Shown here piece after piece: positions 7,859-17,300 of a stretch of DNA of 18,719 bases (position 1 is its first letter; every line of letters starts with the position of its first letter). The position numbers and the translations under genes are program-made. The DNA is from Fidelibacterota bacterium. GTDB lineage: Bacteria; Fidelibacterota; Marinisomatia; SCGC-AAA003-L08; D37C17. The notes under the pieces are model-generated. The model did not search any database. It saw nothing but the letters and a program-made list of their open reading frames with translations, and was not told where the DNA came from. Where the stretch lies: positions 12,184 through 30,902 of the forward strand of contig PAHD01000015.1 in NCBI GenBank assembly GCA_002704685.1, read 5' to 3'.

Positions 7859-9196
7859 ATGTATAAAACGTCAAATGAATTTATTGAAAAATTAGTAACA
7901 AAAACTCCAGGTGAAATTGAATTTCATCAAGCTGTAAAAGAAGTTGTCCATTCAATCTGGGATCATGTTCAAGAAAATCCAGAATATTTACATGCGAACA
8001 TACTAGATAGAATTGTTGAACCAGAAAGAACAATTATTTTTAGGGTTCCATGGTTAGATGATAATGGGAATATACAAGTTAATAGAGGTTATAGGATTGA
8101 ATTCAACTCTGCTATTGGACCTTATAAAGGAGGTTTAAGATTTCATCCATCTGTTAATTTAGGAATTTTAAAATTTTTAGGTTTTGAACAAATTTTTAAA
8201 AATAGTTTAACGACTATTTCAATGGGTGGTGGTAAAGGAGGGTCTGATTTTGATCCTAAAGGAAAATCAAGTGAAGAGGTAATGAAGTTTTGTCAATCAT
8301 TTATGACTGAATTACAAAGACACATTGGCCCTTACACGGACGTTCCTGCTGGAGATATAGGTGTTGGTGCACGAGAAATAGGTTATATGTTTGGTCAGTA
8401 TAAAAAAATCCGTAATGAGTTTACGGGCGTTTTAACAGGTAAAGGATTAAATTGGGGAGGTAGCTTAATAAGACCTGAAGCAACTGGATATGGTACGGTA
8501 TACTTTGCTGAAGAGATGTTAAATAAAAAAAATGATTCTTTTAAAGGTAAAATTGTAGCAATATCAGGTTCTGGAAATGTCGCTCAATATGCAGCTGAAA
8601 AAGTAAATCAATTAGGTGGAAAAGTTGTGTCATTATCAGATTCATCTGGTACAATTTTTGATAAAGATGGTATAAATGATGAAAAATTAAAATATGTATT
8701 TGATTTAAAAAATAATCAAAGAGGTAGAATTAAAGAGTACTCAAATAAATTTAAATCAGAATACTTAGATGGTAAAAAGCCTTGGAATATAAAATGTGAC
8801 ATTGCTCTACCTTGTGCTACACAAAATGAAATAAATAAATCTGATGCAGAAAATTTAATAAAAAATGGATGTTTTTGTATTGCTGAAGGTGCAAATATGC
8901 CTTCAAATAATGATGCTGTTGACGTCTATTTAAAAAATAAAATATTATTTGGTCCTGGCAAGGCTGCTAATGCAGGTGGAGTTGCTGTATCAGGTTTAGA
9001 AATGAGTCAAAATAGTATTTTTTCTTCTTGGTCTAGAGATGAAGTTGATTTGAAATTAAGCAAAATCATGAAAAATATTCACTCTCAATGTATTGAATTT
9101 GGTTCTGAAAATAATTATATTAATTATGTTAAAGGTGCAAATATTGCAGGCTTTATAAAAGTTGCAGATTCAATGTTAGATCAAGGAGTTGTATAA
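7859..9196 (+). CDS. gdhA: NADP-type glutamate dehydrogenase
   Basis: This 445-residue enzyme of the hexameric small-subunit class interconverts glutamate with 2-oxoglutarate and ammonium in the cytoplasm. Substrate-domain motifs are GPYKGGLRFHPSVN (87-100), the catalytic Lys126 in MGGGKGG, and Asp166 in PAGDIGVGAREIGYMFG. The Rossmann domain has SGSGNVA (236-242). SDSSG (260-264) at the end of the next strand is typical of NADPH-dependent, biosynthetic enzymes. The C-terminal NAGGVAVSGLEMSQN stretch is also standard. Length matches E. coli GdhA (447). The ATG has AAAGGA 8 bases upstream. The last codons carry the ribosome binding site of the following secreted protease gene, so the two are co-transcribed. 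Confidence 0.97.
   Translation: MYKTSNEFIEKLVTKTPGEIEFHQAVKEVVHSIWDHVQENPEYLHANILDRIVEPERTIIFRVPWLDDNGNIQVNRGYRIEFNSAIGPYKGGLRFHPSVNLGILKFLGFEQIFKNSLTTISMGGGKGGSDFDPKGKSSEEVMKFCQSFMTELQRHIGPYTDVPAGDIGVGAREIGYMFGQYKKIRNEFTGVLTGKGLNWGGSLIRPEATGYGTVYFAEEMLNKKNDSFKGKIVAISGSGNVAQYAAEKVNQLGGKVVSLSDSSGTIFDKDGINDEKLKYVFDLKNNQRGRIKEYSNKFKSEYLDGKKPWNIKCDIALPCATQNEINKSDAENLIKNGCFCIAEGANMPSNNDAVDVYLKNKILFGPGKAANAGGVAVSGLEMSQNSIFSSWSRDEVDLKLSKIMKNIHSQCIEFGSENNYINYVKGANIAGFIKVADSMLDQGVV
9183..9188 (+). promoter_or_regulatory. Ribosome binding site inside gdhA that sets the TTG start of the next gene
   Basis: AAGGAG lies in the final gdhA codons, 8 bases before the TTG at 9197. The TTG directly follows the gdhA stop TAA (9194-9196). 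The strong site at proper spacing supports this unusual start. Confidence 0.85.
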
Positions 9197-10651
9197 TTGC
9201 CAAGATATTTATTTTTTATATTACTAAGTATTTCCACAATATTTTCTATTACAAATAGGCATAGCTGTCTAGATCACAACCATGAATATAGATCAAGACC
9301 AGAAAGAGATGCATTTATATTATCTCCTTCAGGATATTTTTATATACACTATAATGTCCAAGGTTTCAATGCTCCAAACCTTGATGATTTTTATGGAATT
9401 AATTCAAATATTCCTAACGGTGTACCAGATTATATTGATGAAGTAGCCTTAGCTGCTGATAAATCAAAAGACATGATTATTAATCAATTAGGTTTTTTAG
9501 ATGTAGTTGAAGATGATGATATGATATATGATATTTATATTAAAAATTATTCAGCTGGAGTATATGGTTATAATATACCAGATTTAAATATTCCTGGAGC
9601 ATCTTACATTGAAATAGATAATGCTTATGAAGAAAATATGTATTTAACTTCTGGTTTAAACACAATGAGACTTACTGTTGCACATGAGTTTTTTCATGCA
9701 GTTCAAAGATCATATCGAAATAATCTATCTTTTGGAGAAGGATATTTTTGGGAAATGTCATCTACATGGATCGAAGATATTATTGTTCCAGATGGTAATG
9801 ATTATATTTATTGGGTTGATAATTTTTTTGAAAATATAAATCAAAATATTTCATCAACTGATGGTTATAGTATTGCTTTATTTGGTCATTATTTGAACAA
9901 TATTATTGCTGAAGGAAATCCTGAAATTATTAAAAAAATTTGGGAAAGATATGCTACTGGGGTTAATCCTTTGAGTGCGATAAAATATGTACTAGAAACA
10001 GATTATAATACATCATTTGAATTTTGTTGGGCAGATTTTTGTGCTAGGAATTATTTTAATAGTGTGTATCAAAATATGGATAATAATATTTATTATCATA
10101 TTGATCAAAAAGATATTACTCCAATTCAAGCCTTAGATTTAAGTTTATCAAATCCTTTAACAATTAGTTCAGATTTATTAATTGATAATCAATTATTATC
10201 AAATCAAGGATCTTTTAATGATTCATATTTTTCAGATAATTTATCTAAAATTACTTTTGAAATTATTAGTTCATCAAATACAGTGAACATCGAAGGTTTT
10301 GCATCAATTCTTTCAAGTAATAATAATAGTTTAAATAGAGTTGTTAATATTCAAAATGATAATAATCATATTTATGTAGGTCCAGAAGATATTTTTTATT
10401 ATTCACTTTCCAGTAACCAAAATTGTATTATTAATGGGAATATATATTTTACCAATGATGTGGAAATAGTCCCTGGAGATGCGAACTTAGATAATGAAAT
10501 AAATATTTTGGATGTTATTTTAATGATTGATTTAATACTAAATGACTCTTTAAGTCAAATTCAATTTGAAAATATCGATATTAATACTGATAATAGTATC
10601 AATATATTTGATATAATTTTAATAATAGAAAATATTCTAAATCAAAATTAG
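9197..10651 (+). CDS. Secreted HExxH putative metalloprotease with C-terminal dockerin-like repeats
   Basis: This 484-residue exported protein has a signal peptide at about 1-19. A zinc-protease motif HEFFH is at 163-167 (LTVAHEFFHAVQRSYR), with acidic residues Glu186 and Glu193 in WEMSSTWIED as possible third ligands. The layout resembles the MXAN_6640-type putative metalloproteases, where a PDYIDEV-like segment (77-83) precedes the zinc motif. The last 60 residues hold two calcium-loop repeats of dockerin type: Asp428, Asn430, Asp432, Glu434, Asp439, then Asp461, Asn463, Asp465, Ser467, Asp472, each followed by a hydrophobic helix. The usual Gly at loop position 6 is Asn in both. The gene starts at TTG right after gdhA and ends overlapping the opposite gene by 4 bases. 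Substrate and anchoring partner are unknown. Confidence 0.82.
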   Translation: MPRYLFFILLSISTIFSITNRHSCLDHNHEYRSRPERDAFILSPSGYFYIHYNVQGFNAPNLDDFYGINSNIPNGVPDYIDEVALAADKSKDMIINQLGFLDVVEDDDMIYDIYIKNYSAGVYGYNIPDLNIPGASYIEIDNAYEENMYLTSGLNTMRLTVAHEFFHAVQRSYRNNLSFGEGYFWEMSSTWIEDIIVPDGNDYIYWVDNFFENINQNISSTDGYSIALFGHYLNNIIAEGNPEIIKKIWERYATGVNPLSAIKYVLETDYNTSFEFCWADFCARNYFNSVYQNMDNNIYYHIDQKDITPIQALDLSLSNPLTISSDLLIDNQLLSNQGSFNDSYFSDNLSKITFEIISSSNTVNIEGFASILSSNNNSLNRVVNIQNDNNHIYVGPEDIFYYSLSSNQNCIINGNIYFTNDVEIVPGDANLDNEINILDVILMIDLILNDSLSQIQFENIDINTDNSINIFDIILIIENILNQN

Positions 10652-13629
10652 ATTCCTGAAGAATCTTCTTCGTTCATAGGCTCTATCGAGTCATTTTCTT
10701 CATGCTTTAGAATGATTCCATTCCCATTAATACCATCAATCCTAATAATAAGGGATTTTTTCAACGATATTACTTTTACATAATTGGACTCAAAAATACT
10801 TTTATTTCTTTTTAGCCAGCTCCAATCAATATTTTTATTTGAGTATTTTTTTCTAATTGTAAAATATCCTATTTTTAAATTTGTAATATTTTGGAAGAAA
10901 TGACTTCCAAATGATGGATCAGAATCTAATTCATCAATCCCTATCTCAATGATTGCTTTTGCATAGTTAATTTGCTCCCAATTTACAGGAATTCCAAGCC
11001 ATCGATCAGATGTTCCCCATCTTCCAGGACCTATAAGTAGATATTTATTTTTACTACCGAGTTTATCATTAATAATACCTATCTCTTTAGCAATTTCTTT
11101 TGTTTTTTCTCTTTTAAACTTTTTTGGATCAATATAAACTATATGATTTATTGAACTAATTTCTCCATTCCCCATAACTTGATTACTATAGCAAAATGAG
11201 ATATCTTTTTTCTTATAATTTTTAATATTTAATTCTTCTGTTCTAGTTCCAATTACCATTGGCTTTATTTGAAGTAGACAAAACTCATCTGGTTTATTTT
11301 CATTTAAATTTATTGCAAATTCAATTTCTACAGGACATCCTAAAGCTTTTTGACCTAAAATCATTATATCATGGATAATATTCGTTAAAGGAAATCTATT
11401 ATATTTTATAATATTAGCAAATGTAATAACTCTAGTACCAGAATATTTTAATGAATCTCTTAAAATATTATCACTTGTAATAGTACTGGCAATATTAGAT
11501 AGTTCTTTATCTTTTTCTGCTATTGATAAATTATATTTTTTTAGATTTTTAGATTCTCCATATTTTAAGGGATTTTTGCCTTTATTCATATCTAATGCAT
11601 AGAATTTATTTTGAGAATTATTAATGGTAGATTTAACAGAATAATACTGTGATAAAATTTTTGGATATTTTGGAGAAAATCTTAAAGATTTTTCACCATC
11701 TACTATTGTTTTACCTAATCCTAGGGCTGCAAAAATAACACCTTCGTTTCTTTCCATATACGAAACAGGATAGTAATTGTAACTTTGCGCTACACCGCTA
11801 AAGCTTGGATAAAACAATTCATTGTGTTTTTTACCAGCAAGTTCCATTATAATAATTCCCATCTTTTCTTCTTCTAATCTATGGTCAGAATTATTTAATA
11901 AAGATTTAGGGTTTTGAAAGAAAGTTGAAGCATAAATTCGTTTTATAGCCTCTATTAGTTGATTTAATCTATTTGATTTTGATTTACTAGAATTAGGTAG
12001 CATAAATGTACTATAAATACCAGCTAATGGTTTGTATTGTGAATCTTCTAATAAACTAGATGATCTTATTGCTAGTGGGTATTCAATATTATTTATAATG
12101 TCTTTTAAAATAGTGATTAACTTTTTTTGTAAACTTGATTTAAGAAATTTATCTAGTATCTTTTTATTGTTTTTGACATTTAAAGCTATTTCCCATAAAT
12201 TATTTTTTTCCATAAAAATATCAAATTCATCTGTACCTATTGCAATAATTTTTGGCACTCTTATATCAATTCTTGAATATTTATTTTTAAAAGATTTTTT
12301 GATTAATAATTTATTTGCAAAAGCTAAGCCTCTAGCTTTACCACCAAGTGATCCTGAACCAACTTGTATAAAGTTATGAGAAAAATCATTTATTTTTTTT
12401 GAAAATTCAACAATTTTTAATTCGTTCGAAACTCTCTTTTCTTTCTCAAGAAGTTTTATATAATATTTTTTTCTTTCGTTAAAATTTTTAAAGTCATCTC
12501 TTCGTAATTTTCTAAAACTAGATGCTAAATCAAATTCTCCCCTTGTTGCTAGCCAATTTGAAATATGATTTTTTGATGCATGAAATTTAATTGAGTCTAT
12601 ATTTGCATTTTTTATTTTTTTATTTAATTCTTCTATATTTTTGGCTTTATAAATTCGTTTAAGATATGGTGATCTTAGTTTGAAATCTCCAAACCCTAGT
12701 TCATCAATCATAAAGTTTTGAAGTTCTTTAAAAAGTGTAGATGAATCTTTTTTTACAATTTTAACTGACGATTCTTTAAGCTCTTTTGGTATATTCTGTT
12801 CTGTGGTTTGTAAAATAATTGGTATGGCAGATTCTATTTTTTTTAGATAATTGACTAGTTTTAAGCCTGATAAATAATTTTTATTATCTTTATGTGGATA
12901 TCTAAGGTCTGAGATAATTCCAAGAATATTGAATCTATATCTATTAATATATTGAATTGCTTTTTCATAATTTTTAATCAATATAATTTTTGGTCGTGCT
13001 CTCATATGTAAAATTTTTTGAGAATTATTTAAGCTTTTATCCATTAATTTTTTTGTATTGGAAATAATTTCTTTATATAAAACTGGTAAAATACTTGAGT
13101 AATACCTTGGGTTATCTTCAATAAAAAGAACAGTTCTTATATCAGCAGTCTTTACATCTTTAGCTATATTTTTTTTATCTTCAATAGATTTTATTGCTGC
13201 AGGAAATACATTTGAATTTCCAGACCAAATAAAAATTTCGTCAAAAATTTCTTGATCATGTAAAGATATATCTTTTAATTCAGATTGATCAAAAGCTAGG
13301 AGAACTAAAGGTTTTTTAGGATATTTTTTTTTAATTTTTTGACTAAATTTTATTGGATCTGTATCAGAAATTCTCATCATTATAATTATGACATCAAAAA
13401 ATCTTTTATTTATAAATTCTGTTGCTTCTTTTGCTGATTGAGCATTCCATACTCTTGGCGCATAACTTAAGTTCATGCCTATATATTCAGATAGAATCTG
13501 TTCTGTTAATTTTCCATCTTCTTCTAAAATAAACGCATCATATGGACTTGATACTAGCAAAATCTCATGAATTCGATATTGCATTAGATCTTGGTAGCCC
13601 CAATTATTATTTATTTTTTTAGATACCAT
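10648..13629 (-). CDS. Receiver-receiver-PEP/pyruvate-binding (PPDK_N) fusion protein
   Basis: This 993-residue cytoplasmic protein has three parts. Residues about 20-155 look like a degenerate receiver domain: in DVIIIMMRISD the phospho-acceptor position is Met84. Residues about 165-310 form a second receiver with an acidic pair (Glu171, Asp172), likely acceptor Asp241 in IISDLRYP, and Lys293/294. Residues about 415-795 match the ATP-grasp-type PPDK N-terminal domain: GSGSLGGKARGLAFANKLL (424-442), PLAIRSSSLLEDSQYKPLAG (518-537), VEIEFAI (767-773) and LLQIKPM (785-791). The C-terminal part has GPGRWGTSDRWLGIP (867-881) and GSHFFQN (908-914). The swivelling phosphohistidine and PEP-binding domains of real PEP synthase are absent, so it probably is not a PEP synthase. 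Similar fusions are known in Bacteroidota without assigned function. The start overlaps the upstream phosphatase by 11 bases. Confidence 0.82.
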   Translation of the reverse strand: MVSKKINNNWGYQDLMQYRIHEILLVSSPYDAFILEEDGKLTEQILSEYIGMNLSYAPRVWNAQSAKEATEFINKRFFDVIIIMMRISDTDPIKFSQKIKKKYPKKPLVLLAFDQSELKDISLHDQEIFDEIFIWSGNSNVFPAAIKSIEDKKNIAKDVKTADIRTVLFIEDNPRYYSSILPVLYKEIISNTKKLMDKSLNNSQKILHMRARPKIILIKNYEKAIQYINRYRFNILGIISDLRYPHKDNKNYLSGLKLVNYLKKIESAIPIILQTTEQNIPKELKESSVKIVKKDSSTLFKELQNFMIDELGFGDFKLRSPYLKRIYKAKNIEELNKKIKNANIDSIKFHASKNHISNWLATRGEFDLASSFRKLRRDDFKNFNERKKYYIKLLEKEKRVSNELKIVEFSKKINDFSHNFIQVGSGSLGGKARGLAFANKLLIKKSFKNKYSRIDIRVPKIIAIGTDEFDIFMEKNNLWEIALNVKNNKKILDKFLKSSLQKKLITILKDIINNIEYPLAIRSSSLLEDSQYKPLAGIYSTFMLPNSSKSKSNRLNQLIEAIKRIYASTFFQNPKSLLNNSDHRLEEEKMGIIIMELAGKKHNELFYPSFSGVAQSYNYYPVSYMERNEGVIFAALGLGKTIVDGEKSLRFSPKYPKILSQYYSVKSTINNSQNKFYALDMNKGKNPLKYGESKNLKKYNLSIAEKDKELSNIASTITSDNILRDSLKYSGTRVITFANIIKYNRFPLTNIIHDIMILGQKALGCPVEIEFAINLNENKPDEFCLLQIKPMVIGTRTEELNIKNYKKKDISFCYSNQVMGNGEISSINHIVYIDPKKFKREKTKEIAKEIGIINDKLGSKNKYLLIGPGRWGTSDRWLGIPVNWEQINYAKAIIEIGIDELDSDPSFGSHFFQNITNLKIGYFTIRKKYSNKNIDWSWLKRNKSIFESNYVKVISLKKSLIIRIDGINGNGIILKHEENDSIEPMNEEDSSGI

Positions 13630-14281
13630 TATTTATAAAATCAATAACATTTTTGAAATCAGTGCATATTAAGTCTGCTTTTGCATTTAATGTTTTTCTA
13701 TCTATATTTTCTGTAAATTGAATAAACTTTTTAGCATTACCATTTTTTTTAACTTCATAATCTGTAAATCCATCTCCTATTACAATATTATATCCTGGAA
13801 TATTTTTAGCAATAATATTTTTACCATTGTTTTTTGATAATGGATTATTTTTATCTAAAGAAAGTTTATTCTTTTTATAGATAAAGGAATTAGCATAGAC
13901 TTGATTTGGTGAAATATTAAAATTTTTAACTATTGGAATAATAATTTCTTTAAATCCACCAGATATAATAAAGCAGTTTTTATGATTTAATTCAAAAAAT
14001 TTTTTATTTTTTATAAAACTATTTGTAATATGATTCATTAAATAATTTATAGTTAAATCAATATGCTTAGATTTAAGATTAATTAAATTAATTCTTTCAT
14101 ATAAAGCATCTGAAAATGGTATTTCTCCTTTCATTGCTTTATTGGTTATTTTTTTTATAAGATCTAATATATTTTTTTTGTTTTTTTTATTTTCAAGAGC
14201 AAAATCCGCAAGAATCTCAATAGTTTCAAGCTTAATAAATGTGCTATCAAAATCAATAATTAAGTTAATTTTATTATCCAT
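13619..14281 (-). CDS. serB: HAD-family phosphatase, phosphoserine phosphatase-like
   Basis: This 220-residue cytoplasmic HAD hydrolase would release phosphate from phosphoserine, the last step of serine synthesis. All four HAD motifs are present: DFDST (10-14, nucleophile Asp10 and acid/base Asp12), Ser107 in ISGGF, Lys154, and GDGFTDYE (169-176, with Asp170 and Asp174 for magnesium). The cap segment MKGEIPFSDALYERINLI (50-67) closely follows the phosphoserine phosphatase pattern, including the Glu, Phe and Arg used for substrate contacts, and DST rather than DGT is also typical. It is the first gene of a two-gene unit with the receiver-PPDK_N protein, whose start it overlaps by 11 bases. 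No clear ribosome binding site is seen. Another small phosphomonoester is possible as substrate. Confidence 0.8.
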   Translation of the reverse strand: MDNKINLIIDFDSTFIKLETIEILADFALENKKNKKNILDLIKKITNKAMKGEIPFSDALYERINLINLKSKHIDLTINYLMNHITNSFIKNKKFFELNHKNCFIISGGFKEIIIPIVKNFNISPNQVYANSFIYKKNKLSLDKNNPLSKNNGKNIIAKNIPGYNIVIGDGFTDYEVKKNGNAKKFIQFTENIDRKTLNAKADLICTDFKNVIDFINNGI

Positions 14282-14388
14282 ACGATAGAAATTTACATTA
14301 AAATTTTAGTTACATGTTGTAATAATATATTTTTAATTCATTAATATCATAATTATATAACTTATTTTGATTATTAAAAGGGGAAAAA
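14282..14388. promoter_or_regulatory. Divergent intergenic region; ribosome binding site for the C25 gene
   Basis: This 107-base A/T-rich gap lies between the divergent phosphatase and C25 genes. AAGGGG (14378-14383) lies 5 bases before the TTG at 14389 and supports that start. Promoter boxes cannot be picked with confidence among the many TATAAT-like strings. Confidence 0.45.
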
Positions 14389-17300
14389 TTGAGGTTTAAA
14401 TTATTATTATTATCAGTTTTAGCTAATTTGTTAGTTGCTAGCAATTTTTTAGTTAGCAATAATTCTTCTGATTCAAATACGAATATTTCATTTAATTTGG
14501 GGGAATATTCTTTTGAGGAAAAAGACGGTTATAAGCAAATTTTAACTACATCCAAAGGCAAAATAGAGAGGTATGGGGAGCCAGATCTTCCTCAGTTTAG
14601 TTTTAATTTTGCTATTGAAAATAATAAAAGTTATGAGATAGAGTATAGTGTATTAGAATATGAAATACATCATGATATTATGTTATACCCTTCTCAAAAA
14701 AGAAATGTTACTGGTCAATTAGTTAAAAATACTGATTTATACTCTTCTAAATCAATATATCCATCCGAAAATATAGAATATTCAATCCAATCATTAAGAG
14801 GATATGAAATGCTTGGTGTTTCATTTATTCCTTTCGAATATAATCTTGAAACTAAAGAATTGAAAGTTTATAAAAGTGTTTCTATAAATATTGTTGAAAC
14901 TAATGAATATAGAGAATCAACTACTATAAGTAAGGGGTCTACAATTTTTGAGAATATGTATAAAAATATGGTTATTAATAATCATGATTTTACTGATTCT
15001 AGAATGATTCAAAATCCTTCAATTTTATATATTTGTGGTGGTGATGTAGCAACTTCAAATTATAATACTTTTTTTAAACCTCTTGTTGAATGGAGAAGGC
15101 AACAAGGATACCAAGTAGAAGTTGTTTCTGTTGATGATATTGGAAATTCTACAACATCAATTAAAAATTATATTTCAAATGCATATTATAATTCGGAAAA
15201 TCCTCCTGAGCATGTCTGTTTAGTTGGTGATGCTACTGGTAGTATAGATGTTAATACATATAATGCCTCTGGAAGTGGAGGAGGATGGTGGGGAGATTCA
15301 GCAAATGGAGAAGGCGATTATCCTTATACTTTGTTAGAGGGTAATGATTTACTATCTGATATTGTGATAGGTAGAATATCTGTAAGCAATATTGGTGAAT
15401 TATTTACAGTTGTTAATAAAATTATTGGTTATGAAAAAAATATTTCAGGTGAAACAGATTGGTTGAGTAGAGCAGCTTTGGTTGGCGACCCCTATGATTC
15501 AGGAATATCAACTGTGATTACAAATGAGTATATCGAAACCTTATTCGATATTCACGGAGGAATTACTGATGTAAGAACACAGTATAGTGGAAATGGTTTT
15601 GACTCGTTTATGAGAGATCAAATGAATGATGGTGTTGCATATTTAAACTATAGAGGTTTTTATGGTTTTAGTAATTTTACCCAAAATGATGTAGATGCTT
15701 TGAGTAATGGATATAAATTACCTTTTTTAACTACTTTAACTTGCGATACTGGCTCTTTTGAAACAGATAATTCATGTATTGTAGAGTCTTTATTAAGAGC
15801 TGGTTCAGTTGCAAGTCCTAAAGGGGCTATAGCTGCAATTGGGACAGCACAGCCTTATACTCACACTGCATTTAATAATATTGTAAATATGGGTATGTTT
15901 GATGGAATATTTTTGCATGGTGCAAAAACTGCTGGAGAAGCTCTTAATTATGGCCGTCTTGCATTAAATGAAATATATCCGCAAAATCCAAATGATAATG
16001 TTTATTTATTTGCAACTTGGAATAGTCTTATGGGTGATTCAGCTACACAATTATGGACCTCCTCACCTCAACAGCTTACTGTAAATCATAATAATGAAAT
16101 ATTAAGCGGTTCAAATAATTTTCAAGTTGAAATAGTAGATGTATCAGGAAATCCCTTATCTGGTGTTACCGTTACGCTATACAAACCTGGATTTACTAGT
16201 CCTGAAATGCAGTTAACATCATTATCAAATCAAAATGGAATTGCTGATTTTAGTTTAGGTGATTATAATCAAGGAAATGTGTTTGTAACTTCACGTTGTC
16301 AAAACTGTGTTCCAGTTGAAACTAATGTTCAAATATCATCAAATTCTCCAGAATTAAGTGTATTGAATAATTCAATTGAAGTTAATGTTACTCAAGAATC
16401 TAATATTAATTCAGATGGAGTATTAAATCCAGGTGAATCAGCTGAAATAAGTTTTAACATTCAAAATTTATCATCTGAAAGTTTTATCTATAGTAATTTT
16501 GAGTTGATGAGTTTATCTGATAAAATTATTATTACAGACGGTAATTTAATTGAAAATATATCACCCAATAACTTTCAAAATGGTATAACTGAAGTTGGTG
16601 ATTTTGAGATTACTGTTTTGGAAGATTTTTCAATCAATAATGATCCAGGTTTAAGACTTATGGTAAGTACAACTGGAGAATTTGTTTGGGAATTTGATAT
16701 ACCTATTAATGTTGTATCTGGTGATATATTAATAGAAACTATTATCGTTAATGATGATAATAATAATGGAATCTTAAATCGAGGTGAAGACGCATCTATT
16801 TTATTTCAACTATCTAATACAGGTCTTATCGATTTAGAAAATATTTCAGCAAGTATTGATTTTTCAGCATCTATATTGGGTATAAGTGATTATCAGATAA
16901 CTTTTCCTAATGCAGAAATTGGTCAGATTGTTCAATCTAATGAGCTTATTGATGTATCAATAAATCAAAATTTAACTAATGGTCTCATTGTAGATTTACC
17001 AATAACTTTTCAAACAGATAATGGATATCAGTCTGAAAAAAATATAGAAATTCAAATTGGTCAAGTATCAGTTACCGATCCATTAGGACCTGATAATTAT
17101 GGTTATTATATATATGATCAAAATGATGATTATGAATTAGCACCCACATATGATTGGATTGAAATTGATCCTAATTATGGGGGACCTGGCGAAGAATTGA
17201 ATAATTTAAATGATAATGGAGATAATGGAGATGACGTTGTTACTGTTGATTTACCATTTGAGTTTACATTTTATGGCATAGATTATGAGAGGCTAAGTAT

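Noticed and set aside
12032..12379. Plus-strand open frame inside the receiver-PPDK_N gene
   Set aside because: It is antisense to the conserved PPDK_N motifs and lacks a ribosome binding site.
10648..13629. Annotation of the 993-residue protein as PEP synthase or pyruvate phosphate dikinase
   Set aside because: Only the N-terminal nucleotide-binding domain is recognisable; no phosphohistidine TSxGGxxxH-type motif or PEP-binding barrel is present.
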